A stretch of DNA of 64,000 nucleotides from Ichthyophis bannanicus (GCA_033557465.1 CM066033.1:585744438-585808437); one strand, 5' to 3'; counted from the stretch's first letter, positions 30,491 through 41,837 are shown. The notes: generated by a model from the sequence alone, not told the origin. A program made the numbers and translations.

Positions 30491-30724
30491 GCAATGTCCC
30501 AGCTTTAATGCTATTTCCTACTATTCCCTTTTTTAATTGGTCTTGTTTTATTTGATTCTTTTATGTGTCATATATGTGTGCCTATATAGTCCAAAGCTAT
30601 TTCACTGGCCACTTTTTTTTAGAAGATATTGGGCATTAAGGGAATTGCAAGGGGGCCAATAATGTTGAGCACAGCTGTAAATACATTATACATTACTGTG
30701 GCAAACTTAGAATTACCAAAGACA

Positions 30725-31030
30725 TAGAGCAGAGGACAAACCAGGCCAAGACGTCTAGTAAAAGGATGAGTAAGCTTTATTAGTGACCCAAATTGACTGT
30801 GTTTCAGCTAATTGCCTGTGTCAAGGCTCATACATCCACTAAATTAGAACATAAAAGATCCTCTTGCAACTTGAATATATACCAAATGCTCTGCTCTGTG
30901 TATATATATGACTCCTGACCCAGATAATTAGCTGAAACATGGCCATGTCGGGTCACTAATAAATCTTATTCATTATTTTGCTGGATTTCTTGGCCTGGTT
31001 TGTTCTCCACTCTCTTTACCTTCTCTGGAT
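30725..31030. mobile_element. Fold-back element resembling Penelope-like ends
   Basis: 30730-30830 and 30915-31025 are inverted repeats: aaaccaggccaag / cttggcctggttt, ttattagtgaccc / gggtcactaataa, gtttcagctaatt / aattagctgaaac. About 85 bases separate the arms. The motif (acatggccatgtcgggtcac) resembles known Penelope terminal sequence. No coding content. Confidence 0.7.
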
Positions 31031-31180
31031 TAGCAGAGTGGTCCCTCTGCATGTTTTTGTATAATTTGATTTGAGGACAGCCACAATTCTATAGAGAAAC
31101 AAGCAGTGGTATTCAGGTTCTATTTGTAATCTCTTCATTCCACCCTCACCCCCCTTGTTTTTTGTTTTTTTACTGTACAG

Positions 31181-31264
31181 GGACGAAAAAACTATGTGAT
31201 TCTTGGTGTGGCGTTTTGCATCATTTTGGCTGGGTCTCTCTGCACAGCTTTTTCAAAACTGTAA
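31181..31264 (+). CDS. Candidate terminal coding exon (28 codons, transmembrane tail)
   Basis: A strong 3' splice acceptor, a pyrimidine tract ending tttactgtacag at 31180, precedes an open frame. It encodes a hydrophobic helix (NYVILGVAFCIILAGSLC) and ends TAFSKL then TAA at 31262-31264. This would be the last exon of a host membrane-protein gene whose upstream exons are outside or not recognised. I cannot name the protein. A longer overlapping frame (31162-31356) in another phase looks less protein-like. The region to 32100 shows no repeats I recognise, as a 3' UTR might. Chance occurrence is possible. Confidence 0.35.
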   Translation, partial: GRKNYVILGVAFCIILAGSLCTAFSKL

Positions 31265-32102
31265 AGGCGCTGTGCAAAACAACCTTATGGAGCTTACATA
31301 TCAAAAGATTTCAGATCAGTGAACATTTTCATTTTAAGAAGAAACATGGAGCGTAAGGTTCCATAGAATGCAAAGAAAGCCTACATTCTCCAGCTCAAGT
31401 TAAAATTTGAATTGCTGTAGAATAACACATATTTGTACTAACAGTATCTTGCTGTGTTCACTGGATTATTTGTTTACATGCTAAAATGTTGTTACTGTTT
31501 ATAGTATATACAATGCAAGACAAAATGTTTTCTGGGCATTAATATTATCTGATGCTAATATGAACTTTTCAAGGTAGAGGTTCTACTAACCATTCTGCAT
31601 CCTATGGCATTTTTGAGCACTACAACACTCTTTAAATGGACGTTGACATACTGAGAAGTATGTTGGAGGAATTTTATGAAACAGTTGTGTTTTCATTATC
31701 CATTGACAGATGTTGCTACATTTATAAACATTTGTTGGTAGCAGTAAGCCATTTTTGTCAGCTTGTACCTGTCCCGATCAGCTGAGTTTAAGTGTGTTAC
31801 GTCTGGAAGAGTAACGGCAGAATAATTTCTTTTGACCTGAATGTGATTCTCACAAATGTATAGTAGCTGCTTAGCGAAAAAAAATATTTGGAGCTTTTTA
31901 TTTAATTACTCACCTTTGCAAATCCAAGCTCAAGGTGAGTTACATTTAAGTAGGCAGGTATTTCCCTGCTCACTATGAAGAACTAGATTTGCAAACCTCC
32001 TTAACATACATTATTAGTAAATAGGCCCACTGACGATAATGGGGTCTGCTTTAACTAACATATATTACTGCATTAACGCAGGCTGGTAAAATCTAACCCT
32101 AA
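31265..32102. other. No gene recognised
   Basis: AT-rich sequence without a supported ORF or a recognised transposon. A possible 3' UTR if the exon at 31181 is real. A weak LINE-tail-like segment (agctcaaggtgagttacat) lies near 31928. Confidence 0.4.
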
Positions 32103-32230
32103 GGCGTATGTTTACTAAACCGGGCTAACGGTTAACCGGGGCTATCTGCCACTCTGTCCCATATTATTCAATGGGACCTAGTTACAGATAGCCCGGGTTA
32201 ACTGTTAGCCCAGTTTAGTAAACATACCCC
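32103..32230. mobile_element. Harbinger-like MITE, 128 bp
   Basis: Nearly palindromic. The left end is ggcgtatgtttactaaac and the right end is its inverted match gtttagtaaacatacccc. It is flanked by TAA on both sides (32100-32102, 32231-32233). A 3-bp TWA target duplication with G-rich ends is typical of PIF/Harbinger Tourist-type MITEs. Confidence 0.8.
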
Positions 32231-32234
32231 TAAG

Positions 32235-32362
32235 TTTATACATTCAGCAGTGGAGGGTTAAGTGACTTGCCCAAGGTCACAAGGAGTATCAATGGAGGAA
32301 ATGCAGACCGTGTACCCTCGCTCCCCAGATCTGCAGCCTGCAGTTCTAACCACTAGGTACTC
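32235..32362 (-). mobile_element. MIR/CORE-like SINE fragment
   Basis: On the minus strand it contains cctagtggttagaac (A-box-like) and gaccttgggcaagtcactta, the conserved MIR/CORE centre. The B box is degenerate. It directly follows the Harbinger-like MITE. Confidence 0.75.
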
Positions 32363-32801
32363 CTTCTTCATTATTTCCTTTGTCCTGGGTGATTGTGACA
32401 TAAAGAAAAGTTGGCATGTTAAGCTTGATCTCCTTATCACCAGAATTATCCCCTCTGGCTTATCTTTTAGTATTGTTTTAAATAAATTGTAATTTTAATG
32501 GGAGATGAGTCCCAATAATTCTTTTAGTTCACTGCAAACTGTTCAAAATGACCGCTGGTAGTAGAAGCAGATTTTGTATAGTTTTAATGATGGGCATTGT
32601 TATATGACTTAAGAATCACATTTTGCTATAGTTATAAAAATTCAATTGGTGTCATCATAAGTGCTTTCCCTTGTTTCTGAAACATTCCATCTCAAACCTT
32701 AGCACTGAGTAAGATGGGAAGAACTGACTGACTTTGACTTGATACATACAAAATATCTCTAAACATACATAGGCATTCTTTGGTGCTCAGCATAGGTTAG
32801 A

Positions 32802-32880
32802 AACATAGAAACATATAAATATGATGACAGAAAAAGACCACATGGCCTATCTACGTAGTCTGTCCTTCCATATCAACAAC
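32802..32880 (-). mobile_element. CR1-type LINE 3' end, copy b
   Basis: The sequence gttagaaacatagaaac...gaccacatggcctatctac...agtctg is a diverged minus-strand copy of the 3' end seen at 27164 and 48330. Short and 5' truncated. Confidence 0.7.
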
Positions 32881-33283
32881 TACAACAGTCCCCTTTTTAC
32901 CTTTAGAGATCCTCTGTGTTTGTCCCATGTTGCTGTCAATATCCAAAATAATGTAATACAAACTTATTAGTCTCTTGTGTAAAGTACGAAAAAGGTTAAA
33001 AAAGCAGAATGAATACAGATAAGCCTGATTAGGCGCTGCCAACATTCAGGCTCTTTGTACAGAGTTTAGAGCTACCAGTACTTTCCTGGTTCTGTTGGAT
33101 TAGACAAAACACTTTTTCAGTAGAAAGTGGTTAAAATATGATGGAACCCTTTAGTTTGAAACTGAAATGCTCTTGTATTGATAGCTTAGCATCGAATCTT
33201 GTCATTGATCACTCACAATCCCTGAAGACCAGCGGAATTACCAGTCACACAGACACAGTTATCATGAAGAATTCCTGACTTCA

Positions 33284-33713
33284 GGGCATGCTTACTAAGT
33301 CGTGTTAGCTGTTAATGTGATGATAACGCAGGAAAAGCACACCGTCGTAACAGTTAGCATGGGCCAAATTCAGATAGAGCAGGGATTTCCTGCGCTGTCT
33401 ACAGTCCTCATGTTAGTTGTGGGTGGGGGTGGGCATACTTATAATGTGCAGTAACCACAAGCGTTGACAGTGCATGGTAACCGCACGTTTTACAAACCTC
33501 GCAGGTACAGCTAATGTCGCATCAATGGGTGGTGTTAGCTGCATCAGCAATGCTACCTCAATGCGTCCTCTGCTTTTTCACCATGTTATCTGCTGGGGAA
33601 ATGCTGTGCATGCCTCCGACAGATAACACACGACCTTTGCAGCTAACGCAGCGCTCTTTGCACTAATAGGTGCATTAGCAGCAAAAGCCTAATGCAACTA
33701 GTAAACATGCTCC
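33284..33713. mobile_element. Harbinger-like MITE, about 430 bp
   Basis: Ends gggcatgcttactaag and agtaaacatgctcc are inverted and related to the ends at 32103 and 54676. The interior is rich in gttagc/gctaac repeats (taacgcag, ttagctgc). Flanking trinucleotides no longer match, consistent with age. Confidence 0.65.
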
Positions 33714-35849
33714 TATGTATCATTTGATTATATGAAATTCATATGGATGATTTAAGCCGTAGTCATGAGCTTGAAGAGAAGTTCATATCTACTAATGTCA
33801 ACTTTCTAAAAATACGATTTGTGCAATTGTTCTTTATACATGTGTTACAATATTCATAGGACTTTCGTTGTCTGTTTTAATTTTCAAGTTCTGATCATGT
33901 TCTTAGTAGGAATACTGGTATCACATACTGAAGGGAAGGACTGGAAGTACTTTCAAGAATCACTCCTTCCATGTGGTGTACTAACAGTAAAAAGTTGCTT
34001 TTTTCTTTAATATCAGAACCATTGCAATCAGGGCTAGTCTGGTTATTGGTGGTTATTCTAAAATGATGTGATGTAAAGATATATTAGAAATTATAAATGA
34101 TAAGTACAAAGTAGAGTACTGCAAATCATAAAACTATAAAACAGTCTACACATCAGAATGCCAAAAACAAAAAACAAATAAAAGAAATTTAAAAATACCA
34201 GTGTAATACAATAACATACAACAAAAAACAATATAGCCACACTGATCTGTTTCAATAAAATCTTGCAGTATCCAAAACAATTAACAAACTAAATATAAAC
34301 GACTAATGACCCTCTAAATGTCTAATTACAGTTCTTGACCTAGAGATCTTTGCATCTTAGAATGGAGGGTAATTTTATAATAGGGTGCCATGGTTAAGAT
34401 GTACTTTTAAAGACAAATGGGTACCTACTTGTCTTCATAAACTACAGGCAAATGTGACAGAACTTGCACCTTACTCCTGCTCATGAGCAGATGTAAATGT
34501 ATGTGCATATTTTACACTCAAACACATGTAGATTAAATATTTTATAATCTACCTGCGTATGTGCAAATTCCACCCAGACTGTGCCCTTAGCTACGCCTAC
34601 CAGTAAAGTAAGTATCTTCATACCAAAGCATGTACTTTTACGCTGGTTGGTCTTTTATAAGAGGTCGCTTACATGAGCATGAGGCCACGTATTCATGGGA
34701 ATGACATTATAACGTTACCTCCATAACATCTTTCCCGTGCATCTCCTTTTGTTTTAACTAGGGTTGCCAGATGTCCTGATTTTATCAGGATTCTACTGAT
34801 TTTTGGAAGCTTGTCCTGATTTTGTCCTGAATTTTGGCGTTTTGTCCTGACTTTTACTGAATTTCTGTAAAATTTTGTCAGATGATTAAGATGAACATTA
34901 TAATACTACTACTACTACTACTCAGCATTTATATAGCGCTACCAGTCATACGCAGCGCTGTACAGTACAGATATGTAAGAGTTATTTTTATTTGCTTATT
35001 GTACATAAAATGGAGAAATGAAACATTAATTATAAGTTTTTATTTTTCAACGTGCGAGTGTGACTCAGTGTTTTTGCCCAAAAACATTCATTTTGGCATT
35101 TGTTTGACAAAGGGAAAAATTTTGTGCGCTCTCCTGAAAATGGGAAAGTTTGGGTTTCATTTGTAATACAAAATATAGCGAATTTAAGACGTATGTAAAG
35201 AGGGGGAAATATAAAAATTTTCCGGAAGCGCGAAGTCTTAACAGTGCAAAAGTGAAAGTAAAGCAGTACATGAGCAAGTCCGTAGAACTGCAGAAGGTAG
35301 CAGATAGACCAGATGTACCTTCAAATTAATCCTAACTTCCTATGGCTTTGTACTCTACTTTGTATGTTCTTGGATGGTAAAAGCAGATCATAAATACTAT
35401 AATTAAATTAAAATTATATTCTGTGACTCAGAATCCCTGATTTATTTTCTGTATATTCAGATGCGACATGAAATGTTTTAATCTGTTATCACAGTACGTC
35501 TTTAGAGATCCAGATGCCCCAGAACTTCCAGAAAGCTTAAAGACAAACAGATAAAGTCCTGAGAATGCCAGAAATATGTGGAAAATTAAGTAAAAGAGGT
35601 GTATGGTTTGGGGGAGGGGGATTCTTGCAGGCATTTAGATTTCTAAGGGGCTTATTTACTATAGATTTTCTTCCATTTGTTAGAATGTAGGAGGCCCTAA
35701 GGTAGCTGCTGACCTTTTCTCTCTTAGAATGCTTTTCTTTCCTGAATGAATGGCTGTTAAATGACAAGTCCGTGTTACTTCAGATTGTGCAGGTCCATGG
35801 CTAGGAAGTTCTTTCAAACAGTTAAACTTGTTCCATAGCTGTGTTGTGA
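33714..35849. other. No gene recognised; possible old repeats
   Basis: AT-rich. 34365-34735 looks like an old MITE (repeated ttttataa and tgcacat-type words) but its ends are not clear. 34898-34975 holds an (ACT)n run followed by atttatatagcgctaccag, a LINE-tail-like motif. 34755-34870 repeats tgtcctga several times. No supported ORF. Confidence 0.45.
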
Positions 35850-37121
35850 GTGCCAATTTTATCATACCTATCTAAAGAAGTTGAAGCAGCATTGAAAGCC
35901 TTATCAAAGAACAAAGCACCAGGCATTGATAGCATTCCCATAGAAGTATTACAGCAATCTGATGCAGCTGTTACCGTACTTACAAGGCTGTGCCAAGAAA
36001 TATGGAAGACAACATCATGGCCAACTGACTGGAAAAGATCTGTGTTTATACCAATACTAAAGAAAGGTGATCCAACTGACTGTGGAAATTATCGCACAAT
36101 CGCTCTGATCCCACATGCCAGCAAGATTCTACTGAAGATTATTCAAAAGAGACTACAACCATACCTGGAACAAGAACTACCTGAAGTGCAAGCAGGGTTC
36201 AGGAAAGGGCGAGGAACGAGAGACATCATTGTGGATGTGAGATGGATCCTTGAAAAGACTAAAGAATACCAAAAGGAAATCTATTTGTGCTTTATCGACT
36301 ATAGCAAGGCTTTTGACTGTGTAAACCATGAGAAACTCTGGGCCACATTAAGAAGCATGGATATACCAGAACACCTGATCGTTCTCTTGCAGAATCTTTA
36401 CATTGATCAAGAAGCAACAGTTCGAACGGAACAAGGAGAAACAGAATGGTTTAAAATAAGCAAAGGTGTGAGACAAGGCTGCATACTTTCCCCCTACCTG
36501 TTTAATTTATATGCAGAACAAATCATCAGAGAAGCAGGATTGAAGAGGTGTGAAGATTGGTGGAAGACACATAACAAACTTCACTATGCTGATGATACCA
36601 CATTACTGGCTGAAAGTGAAGATGATCTGAAACATTTGCTTCTCACAATCAAAGAGCATAGTCTCAAAATGGGCCTGCACCTTAATGTAAAGAAGACAAA
36701 GATCATGACAACTGGCATAATCAACAGGTTCATCGTTGAAGGAGAAGAAATTGAAATCTTGAACAACTTTAACCTACTTGGATCAACTATCAATAAAGAA
36801 GCAACAAGCAGTCAAGAAATCAGATGATGTATTGCTCTTTTCAGAATGGCTATGAAAGACCTAGATAAGATTCTCAAGAGCAGAGATGTCTCTCTCCATA
36901 CAAAGATTTGACTTGTTCAAGCCATGGTATTTTCAATAACATCATATGGATGTGAAAGCTGGACAGTGAAAAAGATAGACAGGAAGAAAATTGATGCCTT
37001 TGAATTATGGTGCTGGTGGCGAATACTGTGTATACCATGGACTGCCCAAAGAACAAACCAGTCCGTACAAGAGGAGATCAAACCTAAGCTTTCTTTAGAA
37101 GCTCAGATGAAAAGACTTTGA
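35850..37121 (+). pseudogene. RTE reverse transcriptase (325-codon open frame plus broken tail)
   Basis: Open from 35850 to 36827: ALSKNKAPGIDSIP, GDPTDCGNYRTIALI, QAGFRKGRGTRD, LCFIDYSKAFDCVNHEKLW, GVRQGCILSPYLFNLY, and the catalytic HYADDTTLLAE (36580-36612) with both aspartates. After a stop at 36825 the thumb and C-terminal domain continue at 36840-37121 (MAMKDLDKIL, SYGCESWTVKK, WWRILCIPWTAQRTN) with stops. It is the best preserved LINE RT core in the window. Confidence 0.92.
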
Positions 37122-37372
37122 CTTTCATACTTTGGACACATCATGCGAAGAGAGAGATCATTAGAGAAAGACATCATGCTTGGCAAGACAGAAGGTCAAC
37201 GCAAAAGAGGAAGGTCAGCAATGAGATGGATCGATACAAATAACAGCAGCTACGGGTACCAGTCTGTCAACAATGAGCCGCCTGACTGAAGAACAAACAC
37301 AATTTAGGATAGCTATCCAGAGGGTCGCCATGAGTCGACTCCGACTTGACGGCACTTAACAACAACATCTAG
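35850..37372 (+). mobile_element. RTE (BovB-type) LINE, reverse-transcriptase half
   Basis: A plus-strand 5'-truncated RTE running from the RT N-terminus to a BovB-like 3' end (ggtcgccatgagtcgac...cttaacaacaaca) at 37372. It supplies the part missing from the minus-strand copy at 19400. The two share the 3' end. I could not find a clear target-site duplication. Confidence 0.88.
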
Positions 37373-37793
37373 TAAACATCTTTATGGTCATCAAGGGGAT
37401 GCATTTTTTATTTATTTTAGATTTTGCCTTTGTATATCTCATACCTGAGTAATGAAGCACAACCATGACTTCACAAAACAGATCCACCAGCCTCATTTAA
37501 TTAGAGATTCAAGATACTATCCAAAGCCAAGAATTAACTCTGCATCCACTTTTGATACTTGTAAGGCTGAATTATTTTAGTGTGAGACCTTCTGGGTATC
37601 ATCAGTGTACCTCATTCCATTTCTTCTCAAATCTTTTTACACCTGTGCTACTTAGTTTTTGTTCATTGTTTGTCTCCAGTGCAGTGAATGTTTTAATGTT
37701 GCAAACTAGCTTCAGCATTGCTGCTCTGAAGATGCAACCAATTTATATTGTATCAGTCCATTGCCAGCATCAACTTTTTTTTGTTTTGAGCAG
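37373..37793. other. No gene recognised
   Basis: Sequence between the RTE end and the exon candidate. No repeat or ORF that I can support. Confidence 0.4.
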
Positions 37794-37955
37794 AACAATT
37801 ACGTTTACCAACAAAAAGGGAAATTTGTGAAACTTCTTCCTAGGCACAAAAAGAAGGTGCAAGTGACTAATAGGGGATCTTCTACACCCTTTCCAAACTG
37901 GCTTTTGGGTCCAGAAATAACCTCCATTGCAGTGCGTGCAGAGAGAATGGAGTAG
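37794..37955 (+). CDS. Candidate terminal coding exon (53 codons)
   Basis: A pyrimidine tract and acceptor (ttttttttgttttgagcag, ending 37793) precede an open frame in phase 0. It starts NNYVYQQKGKFVKLLP, is rich in basic residues (RHKKKVQ), includes TPFPNWLLGPEIT and ends RAERME then TAG at 37953-37955. The composition is that of ordinary coding sequence, unlike nearby repeat-derived frames. I do not recognise the protein. Upstream exons are not identified; alternatives are an unknown repeat or chance. Confidence 0.35.
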   Translation, partial: NNYVYQQKGKFVKLLPRHKKKVQVTNRGSSTPFPNWLLGPEITSIAVRAERME

Positions 37956-38403
37956 TGCTGTTGAAAGAAGGTAATATTGGCAGCTCTCAGCTCTACATGT
38001 GCTTGCTTTTGTGAATGCGTAAAACATACATGTTTTTGAAGGCATGGTAATGGTATGCATTTGGGATGTGTGTGCCATCTTTGTCTTTGAAACCCAGGTC
38101 CTTCAGAGAGCTGTATACTACTTTCATGGGAGATCAAGAACAGCATAATGTTAAAGAGAGAAAACAAATTCTTCTGACCTTGTATTTAAATGATAGCAAT
38201 CATATTCTCCAAAGGGGCTTTGCTTGATGTCTACTTTATTATGTTGAATGACAGGTATATGGTTTGCTTCTTAAGGAAGTAAATGAGCAAGTTAGGACTT
38301 GCAGGAGCAATTTTTGCCAAGTCTGATTCCAGGATAAATATCACTAACTGTAAAATTATTGTGCTGTCTAGATAAATTGGACGCAAAGTGTACAGTTGCC
38401 TAG
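37956..38403. other. No gene recognised
   Basis: AT-rich sequence ahead of the DIRS left end, without a supported feature. Confidence 0.4.
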
Positions 38404-38545
38404 AATTATGTATTTCTCTGGGAACAAGCAGGAAGTCAGTCCACATATAGTGACGCCAACGGAGCCCTGCGCGGAAGCTTCTCCCAGCTTTCAAAGAAAG
38501 CCTTTTGGAAATGCACCACGCATGTGAGGTCCCCTTCCCTCTCAA
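38404..38545 (+). repeat. DIRS family I copy 3 left inverted terminal repeat
   Basis: Starts aattatgtatttctctggg and contains ggaagtcagtccacatat, gcgcggaagcttctccc and ctttcaaagaaagcc. Reverse complement of about 44700-44860. Confidence 0.85.
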
Positions 38546-38845
38546 GGGTACCATTTTGCCTCATTCTCCATTTTTCCACAGAGCCCACCGGATGTGTGTC
38601 TGTTTTCCCCAGAAAAAGTGTTAGTTTTTCTTGGAATTTCTCTCTTCCCTGGTCACATACCGGTTCTCTTTCCTGCTCCCAAGCTCGCTTGCCTCAGCAT
38701 CACGTCTCGGGTTTGAATTTTTTTTTCTTGTTTTTGACTGGCACAGTTTCACGCATTTTTTACGGGCACAGCCCTTGGTCTTTGACCTCGCTGGGGCCCT
38801 TTTTCTCTCCATGGCCTAGGCCAGCGGCTTCAAGAAGTGTGATCA

Positions 38846-41100
38846 ATGCTCACGGACCATAATCCTCACCAGCACATATATGATTGCTACCTCCTTTGCC
38901 TCGGGCCAGACCACGACCCCTTGGATTGTGGCCTCTGTAAGAGGATATCCTCTAAGGCCATTAAGAGTCATCAGCAGCAGTGTGAGAAGATTTTCCACAA
39001 GTCAGACTCTGCCCTGGAGTTTCCAGCGACACCGTGCTCCAAGGCCCCATCCAGAACCCTGGAGCCCCGAGATGACCCAACCACCTCAGACCGAGGCTGT
39101 GGGTCCTCCGAGCAATGCACCCCAGGGTTGGAGTGCAAAAAGAAGATGAAATCCTCAAGGGCAGCATCTGTGGATGAATCAGGGAAGATGGGTAAATCCC
39201 GCACCTGGTCCCACAGTCCACGCCATGAGTCCGAGGAGTTGGAGTGGAAGTGGCTGACCAAGGTCACCCGCAAAGAATCATGGGCCTCCGATGATTGGCT
39301 CGGATACTCGAGGCCTTCCTGGTCAAAGACTCCCCCTCATCAGAGCCAGCACCGGGCCTGAGATCCTTGGTGCCCGTGCCGAAGACTGTGGTGCCATCTG
39401 GACTGGAGACCAGAATAGTGGCTTTGGAGAGCAGCTTGTCTGCCTTCATGGCCCAGCAGTAGACCATGATTCCCGTTTCCGCCGAGTCATCTGCCCAAAC
39501 CAACAGGGCCTTGACCTCGAGGACATCCCTGGACATCGAGCCGATCCTTGAGCGCCATCGACCAAAATGTTTTGTCAAGATGATCCTCGACATCAGTCTC
39601 TATCCCGGTCCCAATCCTCGGGACTGAGGTCCTCCCCCATGAGTGGCCGTGGCTCTGCCCACAGAGCCTCTGAGGGGCATGAACCATTGAGCTTGGGGCC
39701 AGACCTCACAACCTGGATGTCCTCGACTCCTCCACTGACTACGAGTCAGACTGGGAAACCGAGGACAAGGAATTTCCGGACATCCATTGCCACCGCATGT
39801 GCCCTCGGACCCGGACCCCTCCGAGACCCAGTGCCAGTCCCTGCCCGAGAATTTGGCCTTTCTCAACTTCATGTGTGGGACATGTCAATGGCATTGGCAT
39901 TCGACACAGAGTCTAAGGAGGGCTCTTGCACTGAGGAACTTGAGATCCTCCTGTAAAAGGCTCTTCTGAAGGAGGCACTTACAGTGCCTGTTCTCTTGAT
40001 CCTGGAATCGCTGCTCCACCACATGTGGGAAACATTGGCATTGATGCCCATTGTGAGCCGATGACTTGACTTGTTGTATCAGATCCATTGGAGCCCAGGT
40101 TTCCAGAAAGCACAACTGCCATACAAGTCCATGGTGTTGGAGTCGGCCATGCATTGGCTCACGAGCTAGAAGACTTACTCCTTGGTGCTTCCGCACTTTG
40201 GATGTCCTGGGCTCGATGCTACCAGGGCTCGATGCTCATCAGTCAGATCCAGGCATACCAGCTGCACATGGGCATGTACTTGGGGGACCTGGTGAAGGAA
40301 CTCACCGGGTTATTTTTATTTATTATTATTTATTTTATTTACATTCTCTTATATACCGCGCTATTCTGCATCAGTGCGGTTTACATTGAACAAACTGAAA
40401 TTACATTGAACAGGGCATTATAACTTGGAGAACTATTTTACAGGGAACATGGGCTATTGAGGGTTAAGTGGCTTGCCCAAGACCACAAGGAGGAGCACCT
40501 GTGGGACTAGAAACCCCAGTCCTTCCGGCCCAAGGTTGCTGTCCTCTAGTGGGATTTGAACCCCCGACCTTCCGGCCTGAAGTACCTTGCCCAACCACTA
40601 GGCCACTCCTCCACTCCTGGGTTCTCGGCTGGTCTCTCAGAGGAACACCTCCAGCAGGTTACAGTGCCTGCGTCAGAGAGTGCTCCAAATTTATGACTCG
40701 AGCAGCCTATGATGGCTTCAATTCAGCACTAGAGAAGCCACGGTGGGCATCGGTGACTGATGTCAGGCTTGGCTACGGTCTTCTGACGTGGAACAATGGG
40801 TTCAGAACAAATTGGTTGATGTCCCCCGCCAAGGAGAGAACCTCTTTGGCAAACCCCTGACTGATAAGGCTGCAGAGTTGGAGTCCAAGTTCCTGACAAG
40901 GACTAGGCTCTCCAAGAAGACCACTACCCTTCCCCGATGGAAGGCCCTGAGTAAAAAGCCCACTTGAGAAAGGGGAAGGCTTATGGAATCTTCCCTCAGT
41001 ATCAGGCCTCTCCAACTCCCCAGCAGGGTCAGCAAGCCAAGGAACAAGGGCATGGCCTTCATAAGCTGAAGACTCCCAAAACCCAGGCACTGGCTCTGGC
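38846..41100 (+). pseudogene. DIRS family I copy 3 gag-like region
   Basis: The first 171-codon frame (38846-39361) has a cysteine cluster, CLGPDHDPLDCGLC, resembling DIRS gag zinc motifs, then charged and Ser-rich sequence. Later parts (39567-40310, 40620-41100) are recognisable only in pieces: the PLTDKAAELESKFLT segment near 40855-40900 corresponds to 21875-21930 in copy 2. A SINE splits it at 40312. Confidence 0.7.
40312..40618 (-). mobile_element. tRNA-derived SINE, copy 2 (tail type 1)
   Basis: Minus-strand copy of the SINE at 20451: B box (ggatttgaacccc as read on plus), A box (aaccactaggcca) and the caagccacttaaccctca centre. The tail is the same type-1 hairpin (cttatataccgcgctattct on plus), followed by the TTTATT run. 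It is flanked by a short gggtt repeat (40307-40311, 40619-40623), a possible target duplication. Confidence 0.9.
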
Positions 41101-41108
41101 ACAGCCTG

Positions 41109-41837
41109 GTGGGAGCTTTTCACTCCTTGGGCATAGCCTCTCCACTTTCAGGAGGCCCACCCCAGCAGCCCACAGGAGGGCATCTGATTCTGTTTGCCCA
41201 CCAGTGGCCAACCATCACCACTGACACCTGGGCACCCCAGGTGGTCAAGGAGGGCTACCTCCTCTACTTGGATCAGACTCCCCCTCCATTCTTCCTGGGA
41301 GAGCCCACCAGGACTCAACTCCACAAGAACTTGCTACTGCAGGAGCTCGCAGGCCTTCTCAAGGACAAGGCGGTAGAACCTGTACCCCCACACCTCTGGG
41401 GATGGCTCTACTCCTGGTACTTCCTCATACCAAAAAGAACAGGGGGCCTAAGGCCCGTCCGAGACCTGTGGGACATAAACAGGTTCCTGGTGAGGGAGAA
41501 GTTCAAGATGCTTTCCATACATCCTGCAGGGAGACTGGCTATGCTCCTTGGACTTAAGGATGTGTACACACACATCCTCAGACATCCTAGCCACAGGCAA
41601 TATCTCAGGTTCATGGTAGAGGGTGGCCTTTACCAATATAGGCTCCTACCTTTTGGTCTGGCCTCTGCCCCAAGGGTCTTCACCAAGTGCTTAGTGGTGG
41701 TCATGACCCATCTCCGCCTCCAAGGGGCGTTCGTCTTCCCCTATCTGGATGACTGGTCTGAGGTACAGCAGGCCACGGCTCGCACCATCATCCCCCACTC
41801 CATCACAGCCCACACCTACATCTGGGGTTCGTCATAA
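41109..41837 (+). pseudogene. DIRS family I copy 3 reverse transcriptase (242-codon frame)
   Basis: Open frame with VVKEGYLLYLDQTP, LIPKRTGGLRPVRDL, LGLKDVYTHILRHPSHRQYL, YQYRLLPFGLASAPRVFTK and FPYLDDW (41739-41756), both aspartates present. It loses homology after the DDW (SEVQQATAR) through a deletion or frameshift; downstream RT continues at 41840-42000 in other frames (INHPKSHLL-like, then FIGPWLDTLQA). Confidence 0.88.

Larger units (their letters stand above)
19247..30677 (-). mobile_element. Tc1-like DNA transposon, split by later insertions
   Basis: Outer ends match as inverted repeats. The left starts cagttgtggtcattattggca at 19247 with TA before it. The right ends ccaataatgttgagcacagctg at 30677 with TA after it. 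Transposase pieces in the same (minus) orientation lie at 21270-21762 and 29211-29700. Between them sit an RTE (19400-21231) and a DIRS (21763-29210). The TA flanks and TIR sequence are typical of Tc1/mariner. The right arm holds an internal duplication (29685-29930 versus 30270-30490) that complicates the end. Confidence 0.8.

Noticed and set aside
31162..31356. 64-codon frame overlapping the exon candidate
   Set aside because: It starts inside the pyrimidine tract and gives an irregular His/Lys-rich product; the frame with the hydrophobic helix is the better choice.
38846..40196. Several antisense frames (38961-39221, 38971-39273, 39264-39593, 39600-39872)
   Set aside because: They are shadows on the opposite strand of DIRS gag sequence and share no recognisable domain.
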